Notes: a model not told the origin generated them from the sequence alone. Shown: positions 1-6,044, counted from the first letter of the stretch. The stretch is DNA of 6,911 nt from Pseudomonadota bacterium (GCA_016937135.1 JAFGWO010000070.1:1-6911); one strand, 5' to 3'. Translations and numbers: made by a program.

Positions 1-64
1 CGCTCGTCCCTCCCGTTTTGGCGATGTGGACGAAGAGGAAATTGTATTTGACCGAGAGAAGCAT
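1..64 (-). CDS. Sulfotransferase-family protein, N-terminus only (cut by window edge)
   Basis: Reading the minus strand from an ATG at 64-62 gives 21 codons before the window ends. The peptide begins MLLSVKYNFLF and continues VHIAKTGGTS. The hydrophobic strand followed by H-I-x-K-T-G-G-T-S is the 5'-phosphosulfate-binding loop that opens many bacterial sulfotransferases, which move sulfate from PAPS to a carbohydrate or other acceptor. The lysine at residue 16 and the following TGGTS would contact the PAPS phosphate. An AGGA sits about 10 bases upstream of the ATG, a rather long gap for a ribosome site. The gene follows two glycan genes on the same strand but has its own promoter-like sequence, so it may be a separate unit. 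A role in sulfating a surface glycan is inferred from context. Only the first loop is visible, so the subfamily and acceptor cannot be assigned. Confidence 0.72.
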   Translation of the reverse strand, partial: MLLSVKYNFLFVHIAKTGGTS

Positions 65-101
65 GGGATTCTTATCCTGTCATAGAAAAGGGGTGACCTC
101 T

Positions 102-130
102 TAAATAGTCGGAGGAGCCGGGGTTGTCAA
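102..130 (-). promoter_or_regulatory. Sigma70-like promoter for the sulfotransferase-type gene
   Basis: On the minus strand there is a perfect -35 box TTGACA (130-125), a 17-base spacer, and a weak -10 box TATTTA (107-102). Transcription would start near position 95, leaving a leader of about 30 bases before the ATG at 64. The exact -35 and ideal spacing support it. The -10 matches the consensus at only three of six positions. Confidence 0.5.
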
Positions 131-136
131 TGAATG

Positions 137-159
137 GGTGGAAACCTCCGCGATCCACC
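137..159. repeat. Short inverted repeat upstream of the sulfotransferase-type promoter
   Basis: GGTGGA at 137-142 is the exact reverse complement of TCCACC at 154-159, with an 11-base loop. It lies just upstream of the promoter at 102-130 and could be an operator-like site or a weak hairpin. No T-tract follows on either strand, so a terminator role is unlikely. Confidence 0.3.
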
Positions 160-165
160 ATTACA

Positions 166-186
166 GCCCAAATCCCAAAGCCCAAT
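166..186. repeat. Three tandem 7-bp units (GCCCAAA / TCCCAAA / GCCCAAT)
   Basis: Three adjacent heptamers differ by one base each: GCCCAAA, TCCCAAA and GCCCAAT. They lie in the non-coding gap between the GT4 gene and the sulfotransferase-type gene. The same gap holds a second heptamer array with an unrelated unit near 281-325. Their function is unknown, and short heptamer tandem repeats commonly arise by replication slippage. Confidence 0.5.
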
Positions 187-240
187 GTGAAAACGCGGCA
201 ACCATAAAAACGCTTTGCCCTTTATCGCCTTCGGTTTGAG

Positions 241-270
241 ATTGCGGCGGCTATGTGTCGGTCTCGCAAT
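241..270. repeat. Inverted repeat ATTGCG / CGCAAT
   Basis: ATTGCG at 241-246 is perfectly complementary to CGCAAT at 265-270 across an 18-base loop. It lies downstream of the minus-strand GT4 gene. No run of T follows it on the minus strand, so a Rho-independent terminator is not supported. Confidence 0.3.
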
Positions 271-290
271 GATAAGCACAGAACCTCTCT

Positions 291-325
291 GAACTCTGAA
301 CCCTGAACTCTTTACTGTGAACCTG
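291..325. repeat. 7-bp tandem repeat array (GAACYCT) running into the GT4 stop codon
   Basis: Units read GAACTCT (291-297), GAACCCT (298-304), GAACTCT (305-311), a degenerate TTACTGT (312-318) and GAACCTG (319-325). A related GAACCTCTCT precedes them at 281. The GT4 stop codon (TAA, 314-312 on the minus strand) and its last codons lie inside the array. Expansion or erosion of the repeat could therefore have set where that protein ends. Confidence 0.6.
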
Positions 326-1454
326 GTTTCCTTTCACCCTTCTCCCTTCCCCCTTCTTCTTCCTTCATCATTTCCCTGTAAACCCCCAGATTCCCCCTCA
401 CCATCGCGTCGATGGAAAACCTTTCGGCAGCCAGTCTCCTGCCTTCCAACCCCATTTTTTTGGCAAGGCCCTCTTCGGAAAGGATTCTTACGGCGGCCCT
501 TGACAGGGCTTCAGGATCGCCGGGCTCCACGAGTATTCCGTTCGCCCCGTCTGCCACCGCCTCGGGAATCCCGCCGACTTTAGTCCCGACGATGGGAACA
601 CCTGCCGCGGCGGCCTGGAGCAGGCTGACACCCAGACCCTCCATGTGGGCGGGGTGGATGAGAAGGTCAAGGCACGGCAGGATCCTTTCCATGTCATCCC
701 GGAAGCCGGCGAAAAGGACCTTTTCCCGGATTCCAAGAGCCTCGGTTTTTTGCCTGAGGGCTGTTTCAAGGGGGCCTTTTCCGAAAAAGAGAAACCGCGC
801 CGCTGGAGCCCCGATAAGGATGCCTGGGATAGCCGCCAGAAGGTCGGCATGCCCCTTTCGGGGGATGAACTGCGCGGCAGTCCCGCAGGCGAGGGCATTC
901 GCAGGGAGCCCGAATTCCTTCCGGAACCAGTCCCTGTCGGCCGGACCGGAAAAACGGGCGGCGTCAACGGCGCTGTGGACTACGGTCATTTTCCCCGGGG
1001 GGACCCCCTCGGAGGAAAGAACCCTGCTGATCCCGTCCGAAATGGCGATGATCCGGTCATAAAGACGATATTTAATCCGAACCCAGGGGGCCGCCTCGGG
1101 GTTGTCCACCCTTCTCGTCAGGACGCATTTGGTCCCCGTTATCCGGGCCGTGATCCCTCCGAGGACATCCGCCCCTCTTCGGCTGTGAAGGTGGATGATG
1201 TCGGGTTTTTCACCCCGGAGGATCCGTATGAGGCGAAGGAGAAACCCCAGGTCCAGGTCCCCTTTCACGGGGATTTCCCTTACCCTGGCTGCGTCGGAAG
1301 CCACGGGGGCGATGCCGCTGCCCCGGGGGCAGACGAGGATATTTTCAGTCCCCCGGGCATCCCTGAGCCCCTGGAGGAGATAGAGGACCTGGAGGGCGCC
1401 TCCATAAAGGTTTCGCCCCGTTTCCACGTGCAGTATCCGGATCCTGTTTGTCAC
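312..1454 (-). CDS. Glycosyltransferase family 4 (GT-B fold) protein
   Basis: The protein has 380 residues and probably acts in the cytoplasm, moving a sugar from a nucleotide donor onto a growing envelope glycan. The N-terminal acceptor half shows strand ILHVETG and the glycine loop LYGGA (residues 17-20), then DIIHLHS (85-91). The C-terminal donor half shows GTAAQFIPRKG (191-201), FGKGPLE (224-230) and E272-GLGVSLL-Q280. That last segment is the EX7E site of the family, with glutamine in place of the second glutamate. The start is GTG at 1454-1452, whose last bases overlap the TGA stop of the upstream heptosyltransferase gene (GTGA). GGAG lies five bases ahead (1463-1460). A further upstream ATG at 1517 would add 21 residues that do not fit the family start. 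The last 17 residues are Lys/Glu-rich and end in a 7-bp repeat array, so the tail is probably unstructured. The sugar and linkage cannot be assigned. Confidence 0.92.
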   Translation of the reverse strand: MTNRIRILHVETGRNLYGGALQVLYLLQGLRDARGTENILVCPRGSGIAPVASDAARVREIPVKGDLDLGFLLRLIRILRGEKPDIIHLHSRRGADVLGGITARITGTKCVLTRRVDNPEAAPWVRIKYRLYDRIIAISDGISRVLSSEGVPPGKMTVVHSAVDAARFSGPADRDWFRKEFGLPANALACGTAAQFIPRKGHADLLAAIPGILIGAPAARFLFFGKGPLETALRQKTEALGIREKVLFAGFRDDMERILPCLDLLIHPAHMEGLGVSLLQAAAAGVPIVGTKVGGIPEAVADGANGILVEPGDPEALSRAAVRILSEEGLAKKMGLEGRRLAAERFSIDAMVRGNLGVYREMMKEEEGGREKGERKPGSQ

Positions 1455-1463
1455 GCCGGCTCC
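1451..1463 (-). promoter_or_regulatory. GTGA stop/start overlap with ribosome site (translational coupling)
   Basis: The TGA stop of the heptosyltransferase gene (1453-1451) shares bases with the GTG start of the GT4 gene (1454-1452). GGAG at 1463-1460 lies five bases before the GTG, inside the upstream coding sequence. This arrangement fixes the GT4 start and implies that the two proteins are made together from one transcript. Confidence 0.75.
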
Positions 1464-2491
1464 AGTAGTCCCCGGGCGGTCTCGAGGACTTCCTCTACAG
1501 AGATCGCTTTCATGCAAGGGAAAAGCCCGTCACAGGTGGGGTTCCTCCTGCAGGGGGAACATTCCATGGGGTGATAGAGGACCTTCCCGGGGAGCCCGCC
1601 CAGGTCCAGGTAGGGGCGGGTGGCCCCGAAAAGGGCGATTGTCGGTGTTCCCAGGGCGAACCCCATATGGGTCAGGCCGGTGTCCACGCCAACGAGGAGG
1701 GATGCCCGCTTTATAACTCCTCCGGCCTGCTGGAGGCTTGTTTTTCCCGCGAGGCTGATCGTCCCCGGATCATCTGCAGGAATTATCCGGGTCGCGCTTT
1801 CCGGGTCCCCGGGCCCCCCCAGAAGGACCACCCGCAGGCTCAACTCCTCCCTTACCCTGACGGCGAGTTCTCTCCAGCGGTTTTCAATCCAGTGCTTCTG
1901 GGGCCGCGTTGTGAAGGGGGCAATGGCGGCGAAGTCTCCTCCCAGTGACGCGGCAAGCCCTTTGCCGTATCCTTCAGCTTCCGCATTCAGGGGCATCTCC
2001 ATCCGGAAATCACCCGGATCCAGATCCAGCGCCCTTGCGAGGAGCAGGTATTGGGAGCTGATCCTCTCCGAGGCTTCCGAACGGTCCACGACCCGGGTCA
2101 TGAGGAGGCGGCTTCCTTCCCTGGACCCGATGCCCACCCGTTCGGGGGCCCCCGACAGAAAGGCCCAAAGGCCGCTTTTCAGAAGGCCCTGGGCGTCCAC
2201 CACCATGTCGAACCGTCGTCCTCTGAGGTCCCCCGTGAAGGAGCGGATCGCGCCGGCAAGGGAGTAAAATCGGCGTCTTCTTAACATCTGACGCCATCCG
2301 GAGCGGTCCCACAAGATGATTTCCTCGAGTCCCCGGTTTTCCTCCAGGACGGGGCTGGAGGTTTCCTCCACCAGCCAGGAGATCTTCGCATCCGGCCACG
2401 TCCGGGAAAAGGCCCGAATGAGGGGTGATGCCATCAATACGTCGCCGATGGAGGAGAGACGAATGATGAGGATGTTTCCAGGGGTCATCAT
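1451..2491 (-). CDS. ADP-heptose:LPS heptosyltransferase family protein (GT9, WaaC-like)
   Basis: The protein has 346 residues, the usual length for GT9. It transfers heptose, or a related sugar, onto Kdo or inner-core heptose of lipopolysaccharide on the cytoplasmic face of the inner membrane. Motifs in order: ILIIRLSSIGDVLMASP (7-23), with D17 in the position of the family's catalytic aspartate; VVDAQGLLKSGL (97-108), typical of heptosyltransferase I and not WaaF; TTRPQKHW (194-201); VVLLGGPGD (221-229); and the ADP-heptose site VGVDTGLTH (267-275). Near the C-terminus are Cys 311, 314, 320 and 326, a pattern seen in many GT9 proteins. The start is the first of two adjacent ATGs (2491), with a weak GGGA about 6 bases upstream; the second ATG at 2488 is equally possible. 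It is the first gene of a two-gene unit with the GT4 gene and is GC-rich. The WaaC-like assignment rests on motif similarity, and the acceptor could differ. Confidence 0.93.
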   Translation of the reverse strand: MMTPGNILIIRLSSIGDVLMASPLIRAFSRTWPDAKISWLVEETSSPVLEENRGLEEIILWDRSGWRQMLRRRRFYSLAGAIRSFTGDLRGRRFDMVVDAQGLLKSGLWAFLSGAPERVGIGSREGSRLLMTRVVDRSEASERISSQYLLLARALDLDPGDFRMEMPLNAEAEGYGKGLAASLGGDFAAIAPFTTRPQKHWIENRWRELAVRVREELSLRVVLLGGPGDPESATRIIPADDPGTISLAGKTSLQQAGGVIKRASLLVGVDTGLTHMGFALGTPTIALFGATRPYLDLGGLPGKVLYHPMECSPCRRNPTCDGLFPCMKAISVEEVLETARGLLEPA

Positions 2492-2561
2492 CGTGTTCCC
2501 GTGTTTTCCGGAATGTGCGGCAATTTCCCTGAACCCTTAAGCCCATTCCACTTTTTCAGGT

Positions 2562-2575
2562 ATTTTTTGAAAAAT
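2562..2575. repeat. AT-rich perfect inverted repeat in the divergent control region
   Basis: ATTTTT (2562-2567) and AAAAAT (2570-2575) form a 6+2+6 palindrome. It sits between the heptosyltransferase start and the overlapping promoters, inside the predicted leader of the heptosyltransferase transcript. It may be a regulator site or simply AT-rich DNA. Confidence 0.3.
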
Positions 2576-2577
2576 CC

Positions 2578-2606
2578 ATCCTGTATGCTGTCTGGCTGCT
2601 TGTCAA
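2578..2606 (-). promoter_or_regulatory. Candidate promoter for the heptosyltransferase-GT4 pair
   Basis: The minus strand has a perfect TTGACA (2606-2601), a 17-base spacer and a weak -10 CAGGAT (2583-2578, three of six matches). A looser alternative -10 is TACAGG at 15-base spacing. The -35 box overlaps the -35 box of the plus-strand promoter for the sulfatase-fold gene, so the two promoters would compete for polymerase. Confidence 0.4.
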
Positions 2607-2628
2607 ACTCTGAATGCGGGGGTATAGG
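2600..2628 (+). promoter_or_regulatory. Sigma70-like promoter for the LTA-synthase-like gene
   Basis: TTGTCA (2600-2605, five of six consensus bases) is followed by a 17-base spacer and TATAGG (2623-2628, four of six). Transcription would begin near 2635, giving a leader of about 110 bases before the ATG at 2747. The leader would contain the hairpins at 2640-2693. Confidence 0.5.
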
Positions 2629-2706
2629 ATCTCACTTTAGTCCTAATAGGACGGTGGGGAGAGGATCCCTGCCGGCCAAGCCGGTTTTGCCGGTGCGTAA
2701 TCCCCT
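2618..2706 (+). promoter_or_regulatory. Structured GC-rich segment in the leader of the LTA-synthase-like gene
   Basis: Several stems can be read by eye: GTCCT/AGGAC (2640-2644 with 2648-2652, loop AAT); an outer GGATC/GATCC (2627-2631 with 2664-2668); CCGGC/GCCGG (2672-2676 with 2680-2684, loop CAA); and a closing GGGG/CCCC (within 2618-2622 with 2702-2705). GCCGG occurs three times at 9-base spacing (2671, 2680 and 2689 onward), so the last copy could swap partners. It matches no riboswitch class I can recognise. The closing GGGG lies upstream of the predicted transcript start, so that pair may exist only in DNA. Confidence 0.3.
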
Positions 2707-2746
2707 TGCAGATGAATTTTGCATTGCCATGGACCCATAATACCCC

Positions 2747-4708
2747 ATGAAAAATCTCCTGAAAACGGCGGCTGCCGGCGTTCCGCCTCAGACAAAGGTT
2801 TTTTTCCTCGGGCTTTTCCTGATGATGTCCGTGATGACCTTGCTGAGGCTGGGTTTTTTCGTTGTTAACAAGGCGTCTTTTTCCTTAAGCTATCCGCTCA
2901 TCCTTGTCTCGTCCTTTCTCAATGGATTGCGTTTCGATCTTCACGTTATCCTTTTTGCCACTGGTCCTTTTTTCCTGCTCCTCCATATCCCCGGAGGATG
3001 GAAAAATTTTTTTCATTTTTCCCGAAGGTTTTCCTGGATTCCCCTTTTCCTTTTCCTGATTGGTCTTGCTCTTTGTCTGGTCAATATCCACTATTATACA
3101 GAGGCGGGCCGCCATCTCTCTTATGAGATTTTCCAGGTAGGTGGGGAAGCATACGATCTCAAGGCTAGCCTTAAAATGATCTGGCAGTACAAAGGGACAA
3201 TTTTGGTTTTCGCGTTCGCCTCGGGGTTCCTTGTCCTGATTTGGAAAACCATCCTAAAAAAATGCTGGGAGAATACCTCTAAAGGGTGGGTTCGGGAGCT
3301 TGTCTGGCTGTTCGTGTTTCTTCCCGTTATGACCTTCGGTGTCAAGGGAAATATTCGAGGAAAACCTTTGCGAACCAGCGATGCTTTTTCCCAAGGCAGG
3401 ACTGAATTGGGCCACCTTGCTTTAAACCCATTATTCACAATCGGGAGGAATCTGGTGGAATTTCCCGATGATCTCCCGGAGCACTATCCGGAAAAGGAGG
3501 CTTTCAAAACTGTCAGGGAGTTGCTGGATTCGCCTGACACCGTCTGGCTTGAAGAAAATTCACCAGTTTTAAGAAAAAACGGGAGCTTCCCGGAAAACCC
3601 GGAAAAACTTTTGAATCTCGTTGTGCTTGTTTTGGAAAGCTGGTCTAACGTAAATATCGGCGCTTACGGAAGCAGTAAGGGCCTTTCCCCGGAATTTGAT
3701 AAACTGGCGGATAACGGGTTTCTTTTTGAAAATTTCTTCGCAGTTGGGAACAGAACCATCGAAGGACTAGCGGCTATCTGTATCGGCATACCGTCTTTTA
3801 ACCATTTTAACCACATGACAAAAGGGTCTTTTCTCTCCGGCTCCCTTGAGCAGAATCGGTATAAAGGGATCGGGAGCATCTTTGGAGAACGGGGGTACTC
3901 CACGGTATTCCTGCACGGAGAGAGCAGCAAAACTTTCCGGCAGTCCAGTCTGGCGCGCCTGGCGGGTTTTCAGAAACATCTGGGGATAGAGGAACTCAAG
4001 ATCAAGCCTGGTGAGACGAGCGGACCATGGGGGTTGTGGGATCATGTCATGATGGACAGGCTTCTTGAGGTAACAGAAAGTGAGCCTGAGCCGTTTCTTG
4101 CCGTCTGGATGTCCCTTTCAAATCATCCCCCGTACGTTCTTCCCGACGACACCTTCAAAACGGCACGGCCCGGTGACGAAGATGGCCAGTTCGGAGATAC
4201 CCTAAGATATACGGATCACTTTCTGGGGCGTTTTTTTGAAAAGGCAAAGGAGCGGGATTTTTTTAAAAATACGGTTTTCGTGATTACCGCCGACCATTGT
4301 GCGAGAAGTATTTCGACTATGGAAAGCCGATATCGGATCCCTCTTTTGGTCTACGCTCCAGGGATTGTGGCTCCCGGTGTGGGTAAAGAGGTTGGCAGCC
4401 AGCTGGGTTTTATCCCTAGCATGCTGGATCTCCTGGGAATCGGAGCAGGCCATCATGCAATGGGGAATTCTCTTTTTGACCGCCAAGCGCAGAGGTTCGC
4501 TTTTCTCAACTTTGCCCAGGGATACGGTTGGGTTTCCGATAATTTGTTTTTCGAAATGGACCCCGATGGAGGTGTGACGGGCGTTTTTGATCTCGATTCG
4601 GGCGAATCTTTCGTGGGCGGGCTGTCCGGAAACCGGGAAAAACTCCTCTCCTTTCTTCAGGTAGGCAAAACGATGCTTCTAAGGAATCAGTTCGTTCCGG
4701 CACCCTGA
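2747..4708 (+). CDS. LTA synthase / OpgB-like membrane phosphotransferase (sulfatase fold)
   Basis: This 653-residue inner-membrane protein has about five N-terminal membrane segments (near 16-40, 48-80, 98-116, 150-168 and 182-198) and a large extracytoplasmic sulfatase-fold domain from about 288. Family members take glycerol phosphate or a similar headgroup from a phospholipid and attach it to a glycan or polymer outside the membrane. Catalytic features match LtaS: E297 (LESWSN) for metal, T337 (GNRT) as the nucleophile, H390 (FLHGESS), W431-D432, H460 (SNHPPY) and D516-H517 (ITADHC). In a Gram-negative host the acceptor is more likely a periplasmic glucan, capsule or LPS than teichoic acid; this is inferred. 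The ATG at 2747 follows an in-frame stop at 2738 and has no clear Shine-Dalgarno site. A tiny ATG-GAC-CCA-TAA frame ends six bases before it. The gene is AT-richer than the left-hand genes and has four T7 runs. Confidence 0.92.
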   Translation: MKNLLKTAAAGVPPQTKVFFLGLFLMMSVMTLLRLGFFVVNKASFSLSYPLILVSSFLNGLRFDLHVILFATGPFFLLLHIPGGWKNFFHFSRRFSWIPLFLFLIGLALCLVNIHYYTEAGRHLSYEIFQVGGEAYDLKASLKMIWQYKGTILVFAFASGFLVLIWKTILKKCWENTSKGWVRELVWLFVFLPVMTFGVKGNIRGKPLRTSDAFSQGRTELGHLALNPLFTIGRNLVEFPDDLPEHYPEKEAFKTVRELLDSPDTVWLEENSPVLRKNGSFPENPEKLLNLVVLVLESWSNVNIGAYGSSKGLSPEFDKLADNGFLFENFFAVGNRTIEGLAAICIGIPSFNHFNHMTKGSFLSGSLEQNRYKGIGSIFGERGYSTVFLHGESSKTFRQSSLARLAGFQKHLGIEELKIKPGETSGPWGLWDHVMMDRLLEVTESEPEPFLAVWMSLSNHPPYVLPDDTFKTARPGDEDGQFGDTLRYTDHFLGRFFEKAKERDFFKNTVFVITADHCARSISTMESRYRIPLLVYAPGIVAPGVGKEVGSQLGFIPSMLDLLGIGAGHHAMGNSLFDRQAQRFAFLNFAQGYGWVSDNLFFEMDPDGGVTGVFDLDSGESFVGGLSGNREKLLSFLQVGKTMLLRNQFVPAP

Positions 4709-4725
4709 CCGTTTTTTTCCGGAAC
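4694..4725. terminator. Inverted repeat at the end of the LTA-synthase-like gene, possible terminator
   Basis: GTTCCGG (4694-4700) and CCGGAAC (4719-4725) form a 7-bp perfect repeat spanning the stop codon. The loop is 18 bases and includes a run of seven T. The T-run lies inside the loop instead of after the stem, so it is not a standard Rho-independent terminator. It is the only strong fold in the convergent gap next to this stop codon. Confidence 0.3.
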
Positions 4726-4868
4726 CATTCTTTTAAAAAGTGTCCCGCTAACGATTTTCAGGGTCTTTTCTCTTGGGCTTTCGGCCAGCTCAGGCGGATA
4801 GCCTTGATAGGGAAAGAGGCCAAGGGAATGTCGGAGGGTGGGAAGAAGGTCAATGATTAGGACATTTT

Positions 4869-5951
4869 TTACTCCCGGGATGCAAGGAGTTTTTCGTAAA
4901 GTTCGACATAGGAATCGACTATGGCATCCTTTCCAAAATCCCGTTTTAGAACCCTCAACCCGTTGTCGGCAAGTTCCATCATGGCTTTGCTTCCTTGTGC
5001 TAGAGTATCACGGATTTTCTCGGCAAGAGCGGAAGCGTCGCCGCAGGGGACAAGGTGGCCCGAGATGCCATCCTGGATAAGTTCCCGTGCCCCGTCCGTT
5101 TCAGTCGAGACAACCGGGAGGCGGTGGCTCCAGGCCTCCAGAATGACATTTCCCAACGGTTCATGCAGTGAGGGGCAGACAAAAAGGTCGGCCGATGCAT
5201 AGAAAGGGTCGGGGTCGTTTTTCCACCCAGTAAAGAGGATTCGTTTTCCACTTTTCATTTTCTTGATTTGTTCCCGCAGTGTGCGGGCTTCTTGTCCATC
5301 TCCTACAATCATTAAGTAAAGGGGATTGTCGGGAATTGATTCAAAAAGAAGCTCAAAACTTTCGAGAAGAACGGAAAAACCCTTTTTTTTCACGAGGCGG
5401 CCTACCCCCAGGAGAGCGATGGAACCTTCGGGGATTCCCAGGTTCAGACGCGTTTTTTCAATGGTTTCCCTCGGAGGTTTTTCGGGGATCTCGAGAAAAT
5501 TAGGAATGTAAAAGACTCGGCTGGCGGGGAATCCATTGCTGATCAGGTAATCGCGGAGGGCTTTGGTATTGCCTATCCATGCGTCGGCATGCCGGTACCC
5601 ATTAAGTTTGTAAAAACCTCCAAGGCGGGAAACGTGGATGCTTTTCGAATGTTCAGGAATGCGGGTCAGGCGCGTCGCCCGGCCCATGTATGTCTGCACA
5701 ATGTCAAATGAATTCGCTCCAATGAACCTGGATATCCGGAACCTTGAAAAAGGGTCCCGGACATTTGCCATGGGGACATTGACCTGGTCGACAACTCCCT
5801 TAAGCTCCTCTGAAACCGCGCTTCCCCGGCGGGCAAGGACCATGGTGGGCAGACCTCTTTCGTCAAGAGCCCGGACAAGCCTCGTGAAAAACCTTTCGGC
5901 CCCGCCCGAATTCCGGCTGCCGATGATATGGAGAGATGAGATGCTTTTCAT
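4869..5951 (-). CDS. Glycosyltransferase family 4 (GT-B fold) protein
   Basis: This 360-residue retaining glycosyltransferase is probably cytoplasmic and adds a sugar to an LPS core, O-antigen or capsule intermediate. The N-terminal half has LHIIGSRNSGGAER (7-20), with the acceptor-side glycine loop, and SFDIVQTYMG (81-90). The donor half has LLGVGRLVKKKGF (180-192), MIVGDGQE (214-221), FTGWKNDP (240-247) and a complete EX7E site, E264 to E272, in SLHEPLGNVILEA. The start is ATG at 5951, directly ahead of the first strand. A GTG at 6005 would add 18 polar residues with no ribosome site. GAGG lies only two bases before the ATG, a poor spacing. Its promoter overlaps that of the divergent methyltransferase-like gene. 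It is AT-richer than the other GT4 gene and has an A8 run in codons 187-189 (VKKKG). It is not a close copy of the 312-1454 enzyme. Donor and acceptor are unknown. Confidence 0.92.
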   Translation of the reverse strand: MKSISSLHIIGSRNSGGAERFFTRLVRALDERGLPTMVLARRGSAVSEELKGVVDQVNVPMANVRDPFSRFRISRFIGANSFDIVQTYMGRATRLTRIPEHSKSIHVSRLGGFYKLNGYRHADAWIGNTKALRDYLISNGFPASRVFYIPNFLEIPEKPPRETIEKTRLNLGIPEGSIALLGVGRLVKKKGFSVLLESFELLFESIPDNPLYLMIVGDGQEARTLREQIKKMKSGKRILFTGWKNDPDPFYASADLFVCPSLHEPLGNVILEAWSHRLPVVSTETDGARELIQDGISGHLVPCGDASALAEKIRDTLAQGSKAMMELADNGLRVLKRDFGKDAIVDSYVELYEKLLASRE

Positions 5952-6015
5952 TGCCTCGCTGGGATTTCTGAAATGGAAACAGGTAGATCTCGCTCTGTCT
6001 TGCACTGTCTTGCGC

Positions 6016-6044
6016 TTGTAGAATACCTGTATGTAAGTTATATT
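6016..6044 (+). promoter_or_regulatory. Candidate promoter for the methyltransferase-like gene
   Basis: TTGTAG (6016-6021, three of six) is followed by 17 bases and TATATT (6039-6044, five of six). This is the best plus-strand match in the gap. It would give a leader of about 150 bases before the TTG start at 6204, in which I see no clear structure. Confidence 0.4.

Noticed and set aside
2..85. Plus-strand partial frame ending in TAG at 83-85
   Set aside because: The peptide looks passable, but the opposite strand codes for an exact sulfotransferase PAPS-loop motif with a promoter, which is far stronger evidence.
312..1517. ATG at 1517 as the start of the left GT4 gene
   Set aside because: It overlaps the upstream gene by 67 bases and adds 21 residues before the first strand. 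The GTG at 1454 has a GGAG site and a 4-base overlap.
645..1574. Long plus-strand open frame of 309 codons
   Set aside because: It is antisense to the GT4 gene, whose motifs are unmistakable. Its conceptual protein is Pro/Gly-rich with no family features, as expected opposite GC-rich coding DNA.
1620..2267. Plus-strand open frame of 215 codons
   Set aside because: It lies opposite the heptosyltransferase gene and has a low-complexity, Arg/Pro/Ser-rich product. It is a reading-frame shadow.
2618..2706. A known riboswitch (TPP, c-di-GMP, cobalamin or fluoride)
   Set aside because: None of the conserved core sequences of these classes that I can recall is present, so it is reported only as a structured leader.
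4869..6005. GTG at 6005 as the start of the right GT4 gene
   Set aside because: It has no ribosome site and lies very near the predicted transcript start. The ATG at 5951 matches where GT4 proteins begin.
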